Source: JAAYZB01 sp937958685
GTDB lineage: Bacteria; Bacillota_I; Bacilli_A; Izemoplasmatales; Hujiaoplasmataceae
DNA: 64,000 nt
Direction: 5' to 3'
Assembly: GCA_036824265.1 (NCBI GenBank)
Contig: DAITAL010000002.1
Coordinates: 1 to 64,000 of the forward strand
This document shows, piece after piece, positions 8,890-16,579 of the stretch; the first letter of the stretch is position 1; every line of letters begins with the position of its first letter. The position numbers and the translations under genes were made by a program. Under the pieces are notes generated by a model, which saw only the letters and a program-made list of their open reading frames with translations, ran no database searches and was not told the DNA's origin.

Positions 8890-10109
8890 AAGTTGTTGAA
8901 CTATTCAGTGGCATAGGAAGCCAAGCGAAGGCGTTGAAAAGAGCGGGCATTAGGCACGAAGTAGTTCGTATTTCAGAATGGGATGTCAATTCCATAATTG
9001 CTTATGACATAATTCATAACGGCGCCCCTGATATTGAGAAATACAACCATATCACCAAAGATGAGTTCATTGAAGTGCTCGCATCCAACAATCTTAGTGG
9101 AAACGGGAAAACCCCACTATCGGAAAAAGCTTTACATTCTATGAATTATGAAACTCTCATTAGATTATATGCAGCAATAAAAAGAACAAAAAATGTGCCC
9201 AATGTTGAATATATACAAGTCGCAGACCTCCCAATGGTCATTGATGTCATGACATATTCATTTCCATGTCAGGATTTGTCAAACATGGGAGCTATTCACG
9301 GATATACAAACGGAATAAATAAAAATCACTTAACAAGATCAGGGTTGCTTTGGCAAGTAGAGAGAATTATTGTTGAAAGAAAAAACGCCAAACTAGGATT
9401 ACCAAAGTTCCTGGTCTTGGAGAATGTTCCCGCCCTTACCTCAAAAAGAAATCTCGCCGACTTCAACTTGTGGAAAAATACTTTGGAGACATTAGGGTAT
9501 TACAATAAAGCGTACAAACTCAATGCCAGAAATTTCGGCATCCCCCAGAACAGAGAAAGAATTGTGATGATTAGCGTCCTAACGAACGGAATATCAAAAC
9601 CCAAACTGGATAGCTATTTCGAAAAACATAATTTGGAGTCGAGCGAATATCTTAAGAGTATCGCTATAAAACCTTGGGATTTACACGAACTGTTTAATAG
9701 AACATCAAATTATGAACATGAAAAACGCAACTCCCAACCAAATGACACGTTATCAAGAAAAACAATATGGAACCGAAACCCAAAATTGATTGACGAAGAT
9801 TACTCATGTGCAAGTATTGTTCCAACCATAACAACAAAACAAGACAGACACCCAAACTCCGGCGTTATATATTATCCCACAACGCGCAACAATTTTCGTT
9901 ACTTGACTCCAAGGGAGTGTTTTCTGCTCATGGGTTTTGATGAGAATGATTATCAAGCATTGATTGATAATAATTTTCTTTATAAGTCAAATCAGTGTTT
10001 TTTTACTAGAGACAAATTTTATAAAATGATCGGAAACAGCATTGTGGTAAATGTATTAGAAGAAGTGTTCAAACAGGTGGATGAAATTAGGAATCTATTC
10101 TGTAGATAA
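8886..10109 (+). CDS. DNA (cytosine-5) methyltransferase
   Basis: A 407-residue C5 methylase that transfers a methyl group from S-adenosylmethionine to cytosine. Motif I is VVELFSGIGS at 3-12. The catalytic loop SFPCQDLS carries C128. ENV is at 179-181, the NARNFGIPQNRERI motif VIII region follows, and KMIGNSIVV closes motif X. The segment between about 200 and 330, where the target-recognition domain sits, does not show a known specificity. The start overlaps the AIPR stop by four bases. Together with Vsr it suggests that the system marks self DNA with 5-methylcytosine and repairs the resulting deamination products. A solitary Dcm-like role is less likely because it is translationally coupled to the defence genes. 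Confidence 0.93.
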   Translation: MKVVELFSGIGSQAKALKRAGIRHEVVRISEWDVNSIIAYDIIHNGAPDIEKYNHITKDEFIEVLASNNLSGNGKTPLSEKALHSMNYETLIRLYAAIKRTKNVPNVEYIQVADLPMVIDVMTYSFPCQDLSNMGAIHGYTNGINKNHLTRSGLLWQVERIIVERKNAKLGLPKFLVLENVPALTSKRNLADFNLWKNTLETLGYYNKAYKLNARNFGIPQNRERIVMISVLTNGISKPKLDSYFEKHNLESSEYLKSIAIKPWDLHELFNRTSNYEHEKRNSQPNDTLSRKTIWNRNPKLIDEDYSCASIVPTITTKQDRHPNSGVIYYPTTRNNFRYLTPRECFLLMGFDENDYQALIDNNFLYKSNQCFFTRDKFYKMIGNSIVVNVLEEVFKQVDEIRNLFCR

Positions 10110-10231
10110 TCAATACCTAAGAATCCACATATCATCACCGATTTCTATTCATGTTCTAAAGGTTTTGAGTTTTTAATGACCAAAATAGAGGCTCAAATTT
10201 ATATTGCGTATAAAAACCGAGGTGAGTATTG

Positions 10232-10747
10232 ATGAAAAACGAGTCAATATGGCAGCTGTTTCCGAGAAATCTAAAACCAACGGAAGATATGTACCAAGTA
10301 ATCGCATGTATTAACAAGAATTATTTATCAAAAGATTCATCTAAGAACCAACTGAGTAGCAACGAAGTATTATCATTGCTCAGCCAAGACATTGAGAAAT
10401 TGGGATACGATGTTGAATGCGGTAAAACACGAAAAGATAAAATTGAGATTCCTGTACTGTACGGCACTAATGGCGGGTTTGATAAGTTTTTTTGTGCAGA
10501 CGCATATAGTCCGACAAACCGGATAGTTATTGAGGTTGAAGCCGGCAGGGCTTATACTAATAACCAATTTCTAAAAGATCTTTTCCAAGCGTGTGTAATG
10601 GATAACGTTGATTATCTTATCCTTGTTGTTAGAAAAACATATAATAAGCACCCGGATTTTGAAAAAATCTATGCTTTTTTAGAGACACTCTATGTCACTA
10701 ACAAATTAATTTTACCCCTCAAGGGTATTTTATTAATAGGATATTAA
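10232..10747 (+). CDS. Small protein with restriction-endonuclease-like features
   Basis: Start chosen at ATG 10232, preceded by GAGGTG seven bases upstream; a TTG just before it lacks such support. The product has 171 residues. A stretch around D90, then IVIEVEAGRA with E101 and E103, and NNQFLKDLFQA resembles the core of PD-(D/E)XK-type proteins, but the usual Lys is not evident (EVE in place of ExK). It lies 122 bases after the methyltransferase in the same direction and shares its AT-rich codon use. It may be a restriction partner or a sixth subunit. I do not recognise a named family, so the nuclease reading is tentative. Confidence 0.5.
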   Translation: MKNESIWQLFPRNLKPTEDMYQVIACINKNYLSKDSSKNQLSSNEVLSLLSQDIEKLGYDVECGKTRKDKIEIPVLYGTNGGFDKFFCADAYSPTNRIVIEVEAGRAYTNNQFLKDLFQACVMDNVDYLILVVRKTYNKHPDFEKIYAFLETLYVTNKLILPLKGILLIGY

Positions 10748-11322
10748 TGTCATTGTTGTTCATGTTTCTCAATTCGCTTGATGTCACGAAGATTTTCTGC
10801 TCTATAGCATGCATGGAGGCATGAAATCCACTCGAGCTTCAGCGATTGCAAGGACAGTAATCTTTAACATAAATCGATACGGATAAACGGAATGATTTGT
10901 ATGAGTCCTTGAATCGCTATCTTGGGCCATGAAGATATTCATTAAACGGCAATACTTTTTACTATTGAGAATTACTAAAGCATATAATATGATCATGATC
11001 ATACAACAATGTTTCAGAAGAAAGTGTGCACGTATTGTATTGCTTACCTTGATTATTTACTGCGAACTACAACAAGGTGGAATTAGACATAATTGGAGTC
11101 AATACTAGATAGAAGACGCCCTTCTTGTTTTTATCCCCCCGCTTTCTTTGAAACATTGAAACCTCACATCATCAATTCTTATCCACGTGACCTATATCCG
11201 TGATGAAAAAATCGAGAGCCTTATTATACCTCGCAATTAAATGCAATTCACAATAGAACAATTCCAAGGTCGACAACAAGACAAAGAATTTATTGAATCA
11301 TAATAGAAAGGATAAAACAAGT
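10748..11322. other. Gene-free AT-rich stretch, right edge of the accessory island
   Basis: No coding signal, tRNA or repeat is convincing on either strand. Composition changes from AT-rich to that of the core genome shortly after this stretch, inside the next gene. No integrase, transposase or repeated tRNA end was found. Confidence 0.5.
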
Positions 11323-11733
11323 ATGCAAATTGTTAGAAAGCTAATGGATTTGATCAAGAAACCCAAACCAGAGTCGGATATCGTACCAGAAAAACCAAAT
11401 TATATTACCATGAGTTCTATGGAGCAAAAATACCAAAACGATGATCTTGTCGGTGCCGCAAGAGAACTTAAAAGTTTACTTGAAGCTTACGGCAGGCGCA
11501 AACGCAAGAACCACCGGTACAAAGGCCGGGTCTTTATCCATTTCATCCTCAGCAGCAAATCCAAAGATCTCAAGAACACCGGCTACACCCATTGGCAAAA
11601 CATGATCGATTTCATCAAGCTGAACCAAACCAAGGTCTATCCGTTTCACAAAAACAATCTTAGAAACGCCATTGACTTCTTTAAAAAAGAAATCAAGGGC
11701 TTATCGGAGATCAGGATCCCAATCATCAACTAG
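11323..11733 (+). CDS. Hypothetical 136-residue protein
   Basis: Start taken at ATG 11323, with AGAAAGG about ten bases upstream; an upstream in-frame TTG at 11293 has no ribosome site. The product is basic, especially YGRRKRKNHRYKGR near residue 57, with no membrane segment or known motif. Codon use shifts within the gene: the first 45 codons are AT-rich like the defence island, the rest looks like the core genome. A hairpin terminator follows 37 bases after the stop, so it is a single-gene unit. No function is proposed. Confidence 0.55.
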   Translation: MQIVRKLMDLIKKPKPESDIVPEKPNYITMSSMEQKYQNDDLVGAARELKSLLEAYGRRKRKNHRYKGRVFIHFILSSKSKDLKNTGYTHWQNMIDFIKLNQTKVYPFHKNNLRNAIDFFKKEIKGLSEIRIPIIN

Positions 11734-11769
11734 GATGTCCAATGCGCGCTCAATACATGAACCGCAACC

Positions 11770-11791
11770 AAGCCCAAAGCGGGCTTTTTAT
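11770..11791 (+). terminator. Intrinsic terminator
   Basis: AAGCCC-AAAGC-GGGCTTTTT hairpin with T run after the hypothetical gene at 11323. Confidence 0.75.
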
Positions 11792-11919
11792 TTGTCGATT
11801 CCATAAGAAATCAATCTTACAACGCATTAGCACAGTGACACAAGGAGATTTGAACCATCAGCGGCCAATAAACACAAAATGGAACAGATATCTTTTTATT
11901 AAAGAGGAACTGTAATATA

Positions 11920-12966
11920 ATGGATAGCAATGATGAAAGCGAGCATACGTTTTCTGTCAGCACATTAAAAGGGAGGCTTTTTTACATGTTTGTCATCGTT
12001 CTTACAACCGTATTGTTTGCGCTAGTGGTTCTGTTCATCGTTTGGAATCCCCGAACCAACAGGATCAGATTCAAAAAGGGAGTCTTCTATGCTCCGCTTG
12101 TCTATCTGCTATTGTTCGCCGGCATGGTGACGAAAGTCGACGCCAACCAGGTCGGAATCGTCTATCATCCGTTTCAAGGCGGGATCCAGGATCAGGTCTT
12201 GACGGAAGGCTTCAAGGTCAAAAACATCTTTTCGACGATCACCAAGATCGGCACGACCAACAGAACCGCGTTTTTGGAGGTTGCCGGGCAGACCAAGGAC
12301 AGCATTTACGCGAACTTCATGATCACCATCGTCTATCGCATCGAAGCCCAGAACGCCGGGCGGTTCTTCAAGGTCACCGGAGACAAGGATATCACGCCGG
12401 AACAATTGAACTCGATCACCAAAGAAGCCTTGCAGTCAGCCACGACCAACTTCGACATTTACGGGATTTTGGGCGAGGATCTGGAAACGGTCAGATTGGA
12501 TTTCACGCAAAGGCTGTCAACCCTGCTGATGAACAGGTACAATGTCACGCTGGTGTCCGCCTCGTTTGACGATATCGATGCCGGCACGGAAATCGAAAGG
12601 ATCATCCAGGACAAGGCCCAGGCGATCCAGCAGATTCAGATCGCCGAGCAAGAACGGCAAAGGGCCGAAGTGGAAGCTGAAACCTTGATCATCAGGGCCA
12701 ATGCCGACGCCGCGGTGATTCTGATCACGGCCGAAGCCCAGGCGGAAGCCCAAGTCATCCTCAACAGCGTCACCGTCAATGCGATCAATCTCATGTATCT
12801 CGGACAGTTCAGTGAGGAAGAAGACACGGCGAAACCGGAAGATTATGGTTATTTGACCATCCAGGAAGTGACGCAGACCATCTTGAAGCAACTCTATTAT
12901 GATACCTGGGACGGCGTGTTGCCGACTGTGATCACGGATGGAGCGGGAATCATCATCAATCCATAA
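11920..12966 (+). CDS. SPFH/Band 7 (prohibitin-like) membrane protein
   Basis: A 348-residue protein with two N-terminal membrane segments (about 20-42 and 50-66). An SPFH domain follows, starting near KVDANQVGIVYHPF. Then comes a long Ala/Glu/Gln-rich coiled coil (residues about 228-285), the usual flotillin/prohibitin oligomerisation stalk. Such proteins form membrane scaffolds or regulate membrane proteases; no partner protease is adjacent. The SD-like GAGGAAC lies about 12 bases before the ATG. It is transcribed alone, ended by a bidirectional hairpin at 13051. Confidence 0.87.
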   Translation: MDSNDESEHTFSVSTLKGRLFYMFVIVLTTVLFALVVLFIVWNPRTNRIRFKKGVFYAPLVYLLLFAGMVTKVDANQVGIVYHPFQGGIQDQVLTEGFKVKNIFSTITKIGTTNRTAFLEVAGQTKDSIYANFMITIVYRIEAQNAGRFFKVTGDKDITPEQLNSITKEALQSATTNFDIYGILGEDLETVRLDFTQRLSTLLMNRYNVTLVSASFDDIDAGTEIERIIQDKAQAIQQIQIAEQERQRAEVEAETLIIRANADAAVILITAEAQAEAQVILNSVTVNAINLMYLGQFSEEEDTAKPEDYGYLTIQEVTQTILKQLYYDTWDGVLPTVITDGAGIIINP

Positions 12967-13050
12967 ACATGATATTTTAGGTCTTGGCCCCAAAGACAAT
13001 CAACGTCTTGAGCGGTTCTTCCCCCTAAAAAATGCGACACAAAGCAAAAG

Positions 13051-13084
13051 AAACCATGAGCGAGTGAAATTGATCATGGTTTTT
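13051..13084. terminator. Bidirectional terminator hairpin
   Basis: AAACCATGA at 13051-13059 pairs with TCATGGTTT at 13074-13082, flanked by T on the plus strand and by TTTCTTTTG on the minus strand. It can end both the SPFH gene and the small minus-strand gene at 13106. Confidence 0.7.
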
Positions 13085-13105
13085 GATATCATAGAGATGG
13101 GAACT

Positions 13106-13243
13106 TTATGCAATCATGATGTAACCGGGATTCACATATCGCTTTTTGGCCAATGATGGCATATCGGACATCCCTCCAAATAAAACCAAAAGGCCGGCAA
13201 GCAGGAAGATGAGGCAACCAACCAGAAAACCGATTGACAACAT
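13106..13243 (-). CDS. Small single-pass membrane protein (45 residues)
   Basis: On the minus strand, ATG at 13243 opens a 45-codon frame ending at TAA 13106. The product begins MLSIGFLVGCLIFLLAG, continues with LLVLFGG, and then has a soluble tail containing LAKKRYVNPGYIMIA. One strong transmembrane helix with a basic tail and the KRYVNPGY pattern, rather than random composition, argue for a real gene. A terminator hairpin at 13051 lies just beyond its stop and a TATAGT -10-like element lies upstream inside the inverted repeat at 13263. The ribosome site is weak, which is the main doubt. Its presence shortens the following plus-strand gene, whose longest frame would otherwise run antisense through it. 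Confidence 0.6.
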   Translation of the reverse strand: MLSIGFLVGCLIFLLAGLLVLFGGMSDMPSLAKKRYVNPGYIMIA

Positions 13244-13262
13244 AATAGCAAAGGAAAGGAAC

Positions 13263-13296
13263 TATACTCAAGCCGTTGTTGAGGTACTTGAGTATA
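13263..13296. promoter_or_regulatory. Inverted repeat, possible operator between divergent genes
   Basis: TATACTCAAG at 13263-13272 is repeated in inverse orientation as CTTGAGTATA at 13287-13296, a perfect 10-base dyad with a 14-base spacer. Each arm carries a -10-like hexamer (TATACT on plus, TATACT read outward on minus). It separates the small minus-strand gene from the acyltransferase gene. Binding by a dimeric repressor is inference. Confidence 0.45.
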
Positions 13297-13310
13297 AAGT
13301 GGCGATCCAC

Positions 13311-14534
13311 ATGAAAACCCATTATCAGGGACTTGACTTCTTGCGCGGACTTGGCGTCATGATGGCCATCATCCTTCATACCGCGTTCTATTTCTACAAG
13401 GATCTCTATGACGTCGATCTGGCCAATCCCACACCAATCATCACCATCGTGGGGTTTTTGCTGATGTTTGCCGGCTTGTTCGCGATGATCAGCGGCATGG
13501 CCCACACCACCCAGTTCATCAGGCATGAGGATCAAAACGACAAGAAATCCAGAATCAGATACATGCTGATAAACAGTGGTCTCTTACTAATTCTTGCATA
13601 TGTGTATTTCCTCTTCACCGGTCCGGGGATCGTCATGTTTGCGACCAGGCAAATGGATGAAAGCCTGTTCGTCGCGCTCATCAACCAAGGGCGGATCGTT
13701 ATACCTTCAGTGCAAAGACTGCTGTATGTCGACAGCCTGGTCATGCTGAGTTTTAATATCTTATTGCTGGCATTGTTTTTTCGATTGTTCCAGAAGCGCA
13801 TCAGGAATCATTACTTTATCTTCGTGAGTGCGATCGGTTTTCTGATCATCTCCTATGTGCGGATACCGCTTTATGCCGTCTATCTGGATGCGGAAGCACA
13901 AGGACGCTACGGCATCATGGTCCTGCTCAACTGGTTTGCCAACAAGAACCATCCCATTTTCCCGTTCTTCGCCTTTGCCTTGTTCGGCGCCTGGCTCGCC
14001 AGGCTGCTTGCGAGCCAAGGGTTCAAAGCGTTGAAACAGCATGTTTTAATAATCGCGCCGGTCATGCTTGTCGCAGGTGTCGTCGGTTATCTCCTGACTC
14101 CGGAGACGATGTTGCAGCGGGCGATCGACCCGACCTGGTATTTCATCATGGTCATGCAGATCGGCTTGTTCATGCTACTCATTCTATTAAGCCTTTGGCT
14201 GTTCGACATCAGAAAAGCAGGAAACGGCCTCGTCGGGCGTTTTGTCGCGCGTTATGGAGTTGCCGGCTTGACGCCGTTCTTTCTGGAATCGACCGTCAGC
14301 GCCCTCATCTTTTTCCTCATCAACCTGATGTTCAGCTTTGCTTTAGGGCTGCCCGGGGCGATTGTTTTCGGGGTTGTTCTGGCCGTGCTTTGGGGGCTCT
14401 TTCTGGCATTCTGGCAGAAGCACAACTATCGCTATGGCGTGGAGTGGGTCCTTTCAAGTCTTCTCAACAAGCATCATCAAAGTTCCAAACTGATGAAACT
14501 AAAAGGAGCGACCGATGCTCAGAGCCATTCATGA
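13311..14534 (+). CDS. Membrane acyltransferase-like protein (DUF1624/acyltransferase 3 type)
   Basis: Start taken at ATG 13311, because upstream codons overlap the opposite-strand small gene and an inverted repeat. The 407-residue product begins MKTHYQGLDFLRGLGVMM, the R-D-x-x-R-G-like opening of membrane acyltransferases and heparan-acetyltransferase-like proteins, followed by a His in the first helix (IILHTAFYF). About ten membrane segments follow. Such enzymes move acyl groups onto extracellular glycans or lipids. The stop overlaps the PaaK-like ligase start by 20 bases, so the two products may act together, with the ligase activating an acid and the membrane protein transferring it. Exact substrate unknown. 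Confidence 0.7.
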   Translation: MKTHYQGLDFLRGLGVMMAIILHTAFYFYKDLYDVDLANPTPIITIVGFLLMFAGLFAMISGMAHTTQFIRHEDQNDKKSRIRYMLINSGLLLILAYVYFLFTGPGIVMFATRQMDESLFVALINQGRIVIPSVQRLLYVDSLVMLSFNILLLALFFRLFQKRIRNHYFIFVSAIGFLIISYVRIPLYAVYLDAEAQGRYGIMVLLNWFANKNHPIFPFFAFALFGAWLARLLASQGFKALKQHVLIIAPVMLVAGVVGYLLTPETMLQRAIDPTWYFIMVMQIGLFMLLILLSLWLFDIRKAGNGLVGRFVARYGVAGLTPFFLESTVSALIFFLINLMFSFALGLPGAIVFGVVLAVLWGLFLAFWQKHNYRYGVEWVLSSLLNKHHQSSKLMKLKGATDAQSHS

Positions 14535-15837
14535 TTATCTTGTCCTGAAACGAAGACAGAAGACGTATTCGAAAGCGCAGATCGACAAACTGCAACTCAA
14601 GCTTCTAAGAGGCGTTTTCCAGCATGCGAAACAGCATAGCCCCTATTATCAGAGGCAATTTGGAAATATGGATATCCGTTCGCTTGAAGACTTAAGGAAC
14701 TTGCCGACAACTAACAAGACCATCATGATGGATAATTTCTCCGACCTGAACACCTGCCAGATCAAACTTGGAGACGCCATGGCCTATGCGCTCCAAAAAG
14801 AACTGAACAAGGACTATCTGGGATATTACCAAAAGCAATATGTCATCGGCCTATCCAGCGGCACCTCCGGAAACAAGGGTCTGTTCATCACTCCCAAAAG
14901 CCTGACCAAAAGACTCCCGGCCGTGTTTCTGGCCAGAGGCGGCGTCTCCCTGAAGGATCTGCCCTTGCGGATCTTGTTCTGTCTGCGCGTCTTCTCGCAA
15001 GGTTTCAGCGACATCAACGCGCCCCTCATCAAACTGAAATACGTCTCGACGATGACGCCCCCGAAAGAAATCGTCGATCTGATAAGTTCGCACAGAACAA
15101 ACTTGTTGATGGCGCCGCCATCGCTTCTAAGGGTTCTCTTACCATATGCGGAACAACTCAAAGGCAAGTTGAAGAAGATCATCACCTATGCCGAAGTATT
15201 GACAACAGAAGACAAATCCCGCTTTGAGACGGCATTTGCGGCAAAAGTCGTCGAGATCTACCAGGCTTCCGAAGGCCAGATCGCCAGTCCCTGCGAACTG
15301 GGCAACCTGCACATCAACGAGGATCTCGTGCATGTCGACCTCTATGACGAAAACAACAACATCATCGACACCCCTCACGTCATCGGCCACAAGATGATCT
15401 TGACCAACCTGATAAACAAGGCGCAGCCGCTCATCCGCTACGAGATGAACGACATGATCGTTTTAGATGAGCCTTGCCCCTGCGGATCGAACTTTCGGAC
15501 CATCAAGAGCATCTTGGGCAGAAAGGATGATCTCGTCTATTTCCCTGATCAAGACAATGGTGTCAGATGCGTCTTTCCCGACTTGTTCGCCAGATGGATC
15601 GTCACCACTTCCGACAGCATCAGGGAATTTCAAGTCATCCAGGAAGAGATCGGCCGTCTCCAGATCAAAATCGATGCGCCGCAGGACTTTGATGTCGCTC
15701 CGCTTCAACGCCGATTGACCGCGGAATTGGAAGCATACAAACTAAGCGCAAAGATCGAAATCATCATCGAGGCGATCGAACTACCCAAGGACAAAAACAA
15801 GTTCAAACGCTTCATCGCGAATGTCAAACCAAATTAA
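14515..15837 (+). CDS. PaaK-like adenylate-forming enzyme (CoA ligase family)
   Basis: A 440-residue member of the ANL superfamily near phenylacetate-CoA ligase and coenzyme F390 synthetase. The ATP-binding loop GLSSGTSGNKG lies near residue 112. YQASEGQIASPCE follows, then the CPCGS-NFRTIKSILGRKDD segment near 321-340, the conserved Cys pair and hinge of PaaK-type proteins. It would activate a carboxylic acid as acyl-AMP. SD AAAAGGAGCG precedes the ATG, and the first 20 bases overlap the acyltransferase gene. It lacks neighbours for phenylacetate breakdown, so a role in surface or lipid acylation is more likely; that is inference. A terminator follows. Confidence 0.8.
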   Translation: MLRAIHDYLVLKRRQKTYSKAQIDKLQLKLLRGVFQHAKQHSPYYQRQFGNMDIRSLEDLRNLPTTNKTIMMDNFSDLNTCQIKLGDAMAYALQKELNKDYLGYYQKQYVIGLSSGTSGNKGLFITPKSLTKRLPAVFLARGGVSLKDLPLRILFCLRVFSQGFSDINAPLIKLKYVSTMTPPKEIVDLISSHRTNLLMAPPSLLRVLLPYAEQLKGKLKKIITYAEVLTTEDKSRFETAFAAKVVEIYQASEGQIASPCELGNLHINEDLVHVDLYDENNNIIDTPHVIGHKMILTNLINKAQPLIRYEMNDMIVLDEPCPCGSNFRTIKSILGRKDDLVYFPDQDNGVRCVFPDLFARWIVTTSDSIREFQVIQEEIGRLQIKIDAPQDFDVAPLQRRLTAELEAYKLSAKIEIIIEAIELPKDKNKFKRFIANVKPN

Positions 15838-15864
15838 AGGTACCGTTTTTAATGATTGGCAAAA

Positions 15865-15917
15865 CAAAAGATGTCAGCGAACACAACTTTGTGTCGGCTG
15901 ACATCTTGTCTTTTGTT
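15865..15917. terminator. Bidirectional terminator between ligase and cold-shock genes
   Basis: AAAAGATGTCAGC is mirrored by GCTGACATCTTGTCTTT around a loop with an inner ACAC/GTGT stem. Both outer flanks are A- or T-rich, so it can serve both convergent genes. Confidence 0.75.
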
Positions 15918-15926
15918 GGTCAGAAA

Positions 15927-16124
15927 TTACAGACTGACGATGTTTGAGGCCTGGGGACCTTTTTGTCCTTGAGTGATCTCAAATTCAACAGCTTCGCCTT
16001 CCTGCAAGGATTTGTATCCATCTTTCTGAATTTGGGAGAAATGTGCGAAGACATCTTTACCATTTTCAGCGGTGATGAAACCAAAGCCCTTTTCAGCGTT
16101 GAACCATTTAACTTTACCCTTCAT
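15927..16124 (-). CDS. Cold-shock protein, CspA family
   Basis: A 65-residue single-OB-fold protein with both RNA-binding motifs: KGFGFITAE (RNP1) and DVFAHFSQI (RNP2), plus KGKVKWFNAEKGFG at the start. It binds single-stranded RNA and DNA and melts mRNA structure at low temperature. SD AAGGAGG lies eight bases before the ATG. The promoter at 16227 gives an untranslated leader of about 100 bases, the length at which cspA-type leaders act as cold-sensing structures. Single gene ended by a shared hairpin. Confidence 0.96.
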   Translation of the reverse strand: MKGKVKWFNAEKGFGFITAENGKDVFAHFSQIQKDGYKSLQEGEAVEFEITQGQKGPQASNIVSL

Positions 16125-16226
16125 GTGTGCTACCTCCTTATATCATATTGACTTCGTACAAATTGATTACTCTAGAGGTAACATAGTTATCCTAGCGGTA
16201 TACCCGATTTATAGTGCGTCCCCCTT

Positions 16227-16254
16227 ATAATACACTATATTTCCAATAATGCAA
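16227..16254 (-). promoter_or_regulatory. Promoter of the cold-shock gene
   Basis: Read on the minus strand, TTGCAT and TATTAT are 16 bases apart (plus coordinates 16249-16254 and 16227-16232). The predicted start leaves a leader of about 95-100 bases before the ATG. Confidence 0.6.
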
Positions 16255-16454
16255 GAAATATCATCATTAGTTTATATACAACGGTTAACAACGATTAATA
16301 AGGGATACCCAGCCCATATAAAGGCAGATCCTCATCCGCCCAAAAGTCATTATGGCGAAAGATCAACAAGCGGATTCCAATTGTCATTTCGGCATGATTC
16401 TGAGATCTTTTTCGCTAAATGATTCGACGGTTGGACGCCAAACCGCGACATAAT

Positions 16455-16463
16455 TGGTATAAT
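16455..16463 (+). promoter_or_regulatory. Extended -10 promoter for the glycosidase gene
   Basis: TGGTATAAT is a perfect extended -10 element. No good -35 stands at 17 bases. The leader before ATG 16580 would be about 110 bases. The remaining 16260-16450 stretch shows no gene. Confidence 0.5.
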
Positions 16464-16579
16464 TGTCATATAAGATAATCCACCGCAAGGACACGGACAA
16501 GAGAAACCATGATAAAAAGACCAAGATCGTTTTACAAACCGACCATGATCATGATAACCTTCTTCAGCCAGGTGATCTA

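Noticed and set aside
335..11900. Possible tRNA-Phe attachment site for an integrative element
   Set aside because: No second copy of the tRNA 3' end and no integrase gene could be found downstream to 11900.
13146..13310. N-terminal extension of the acyltransferase from an ATG at 13146
   Set aside because: The extra 55 residues are polar and unlike the family. The stretch is better explained by the opposite-strand membrane peptide gene and the inverted repeat.
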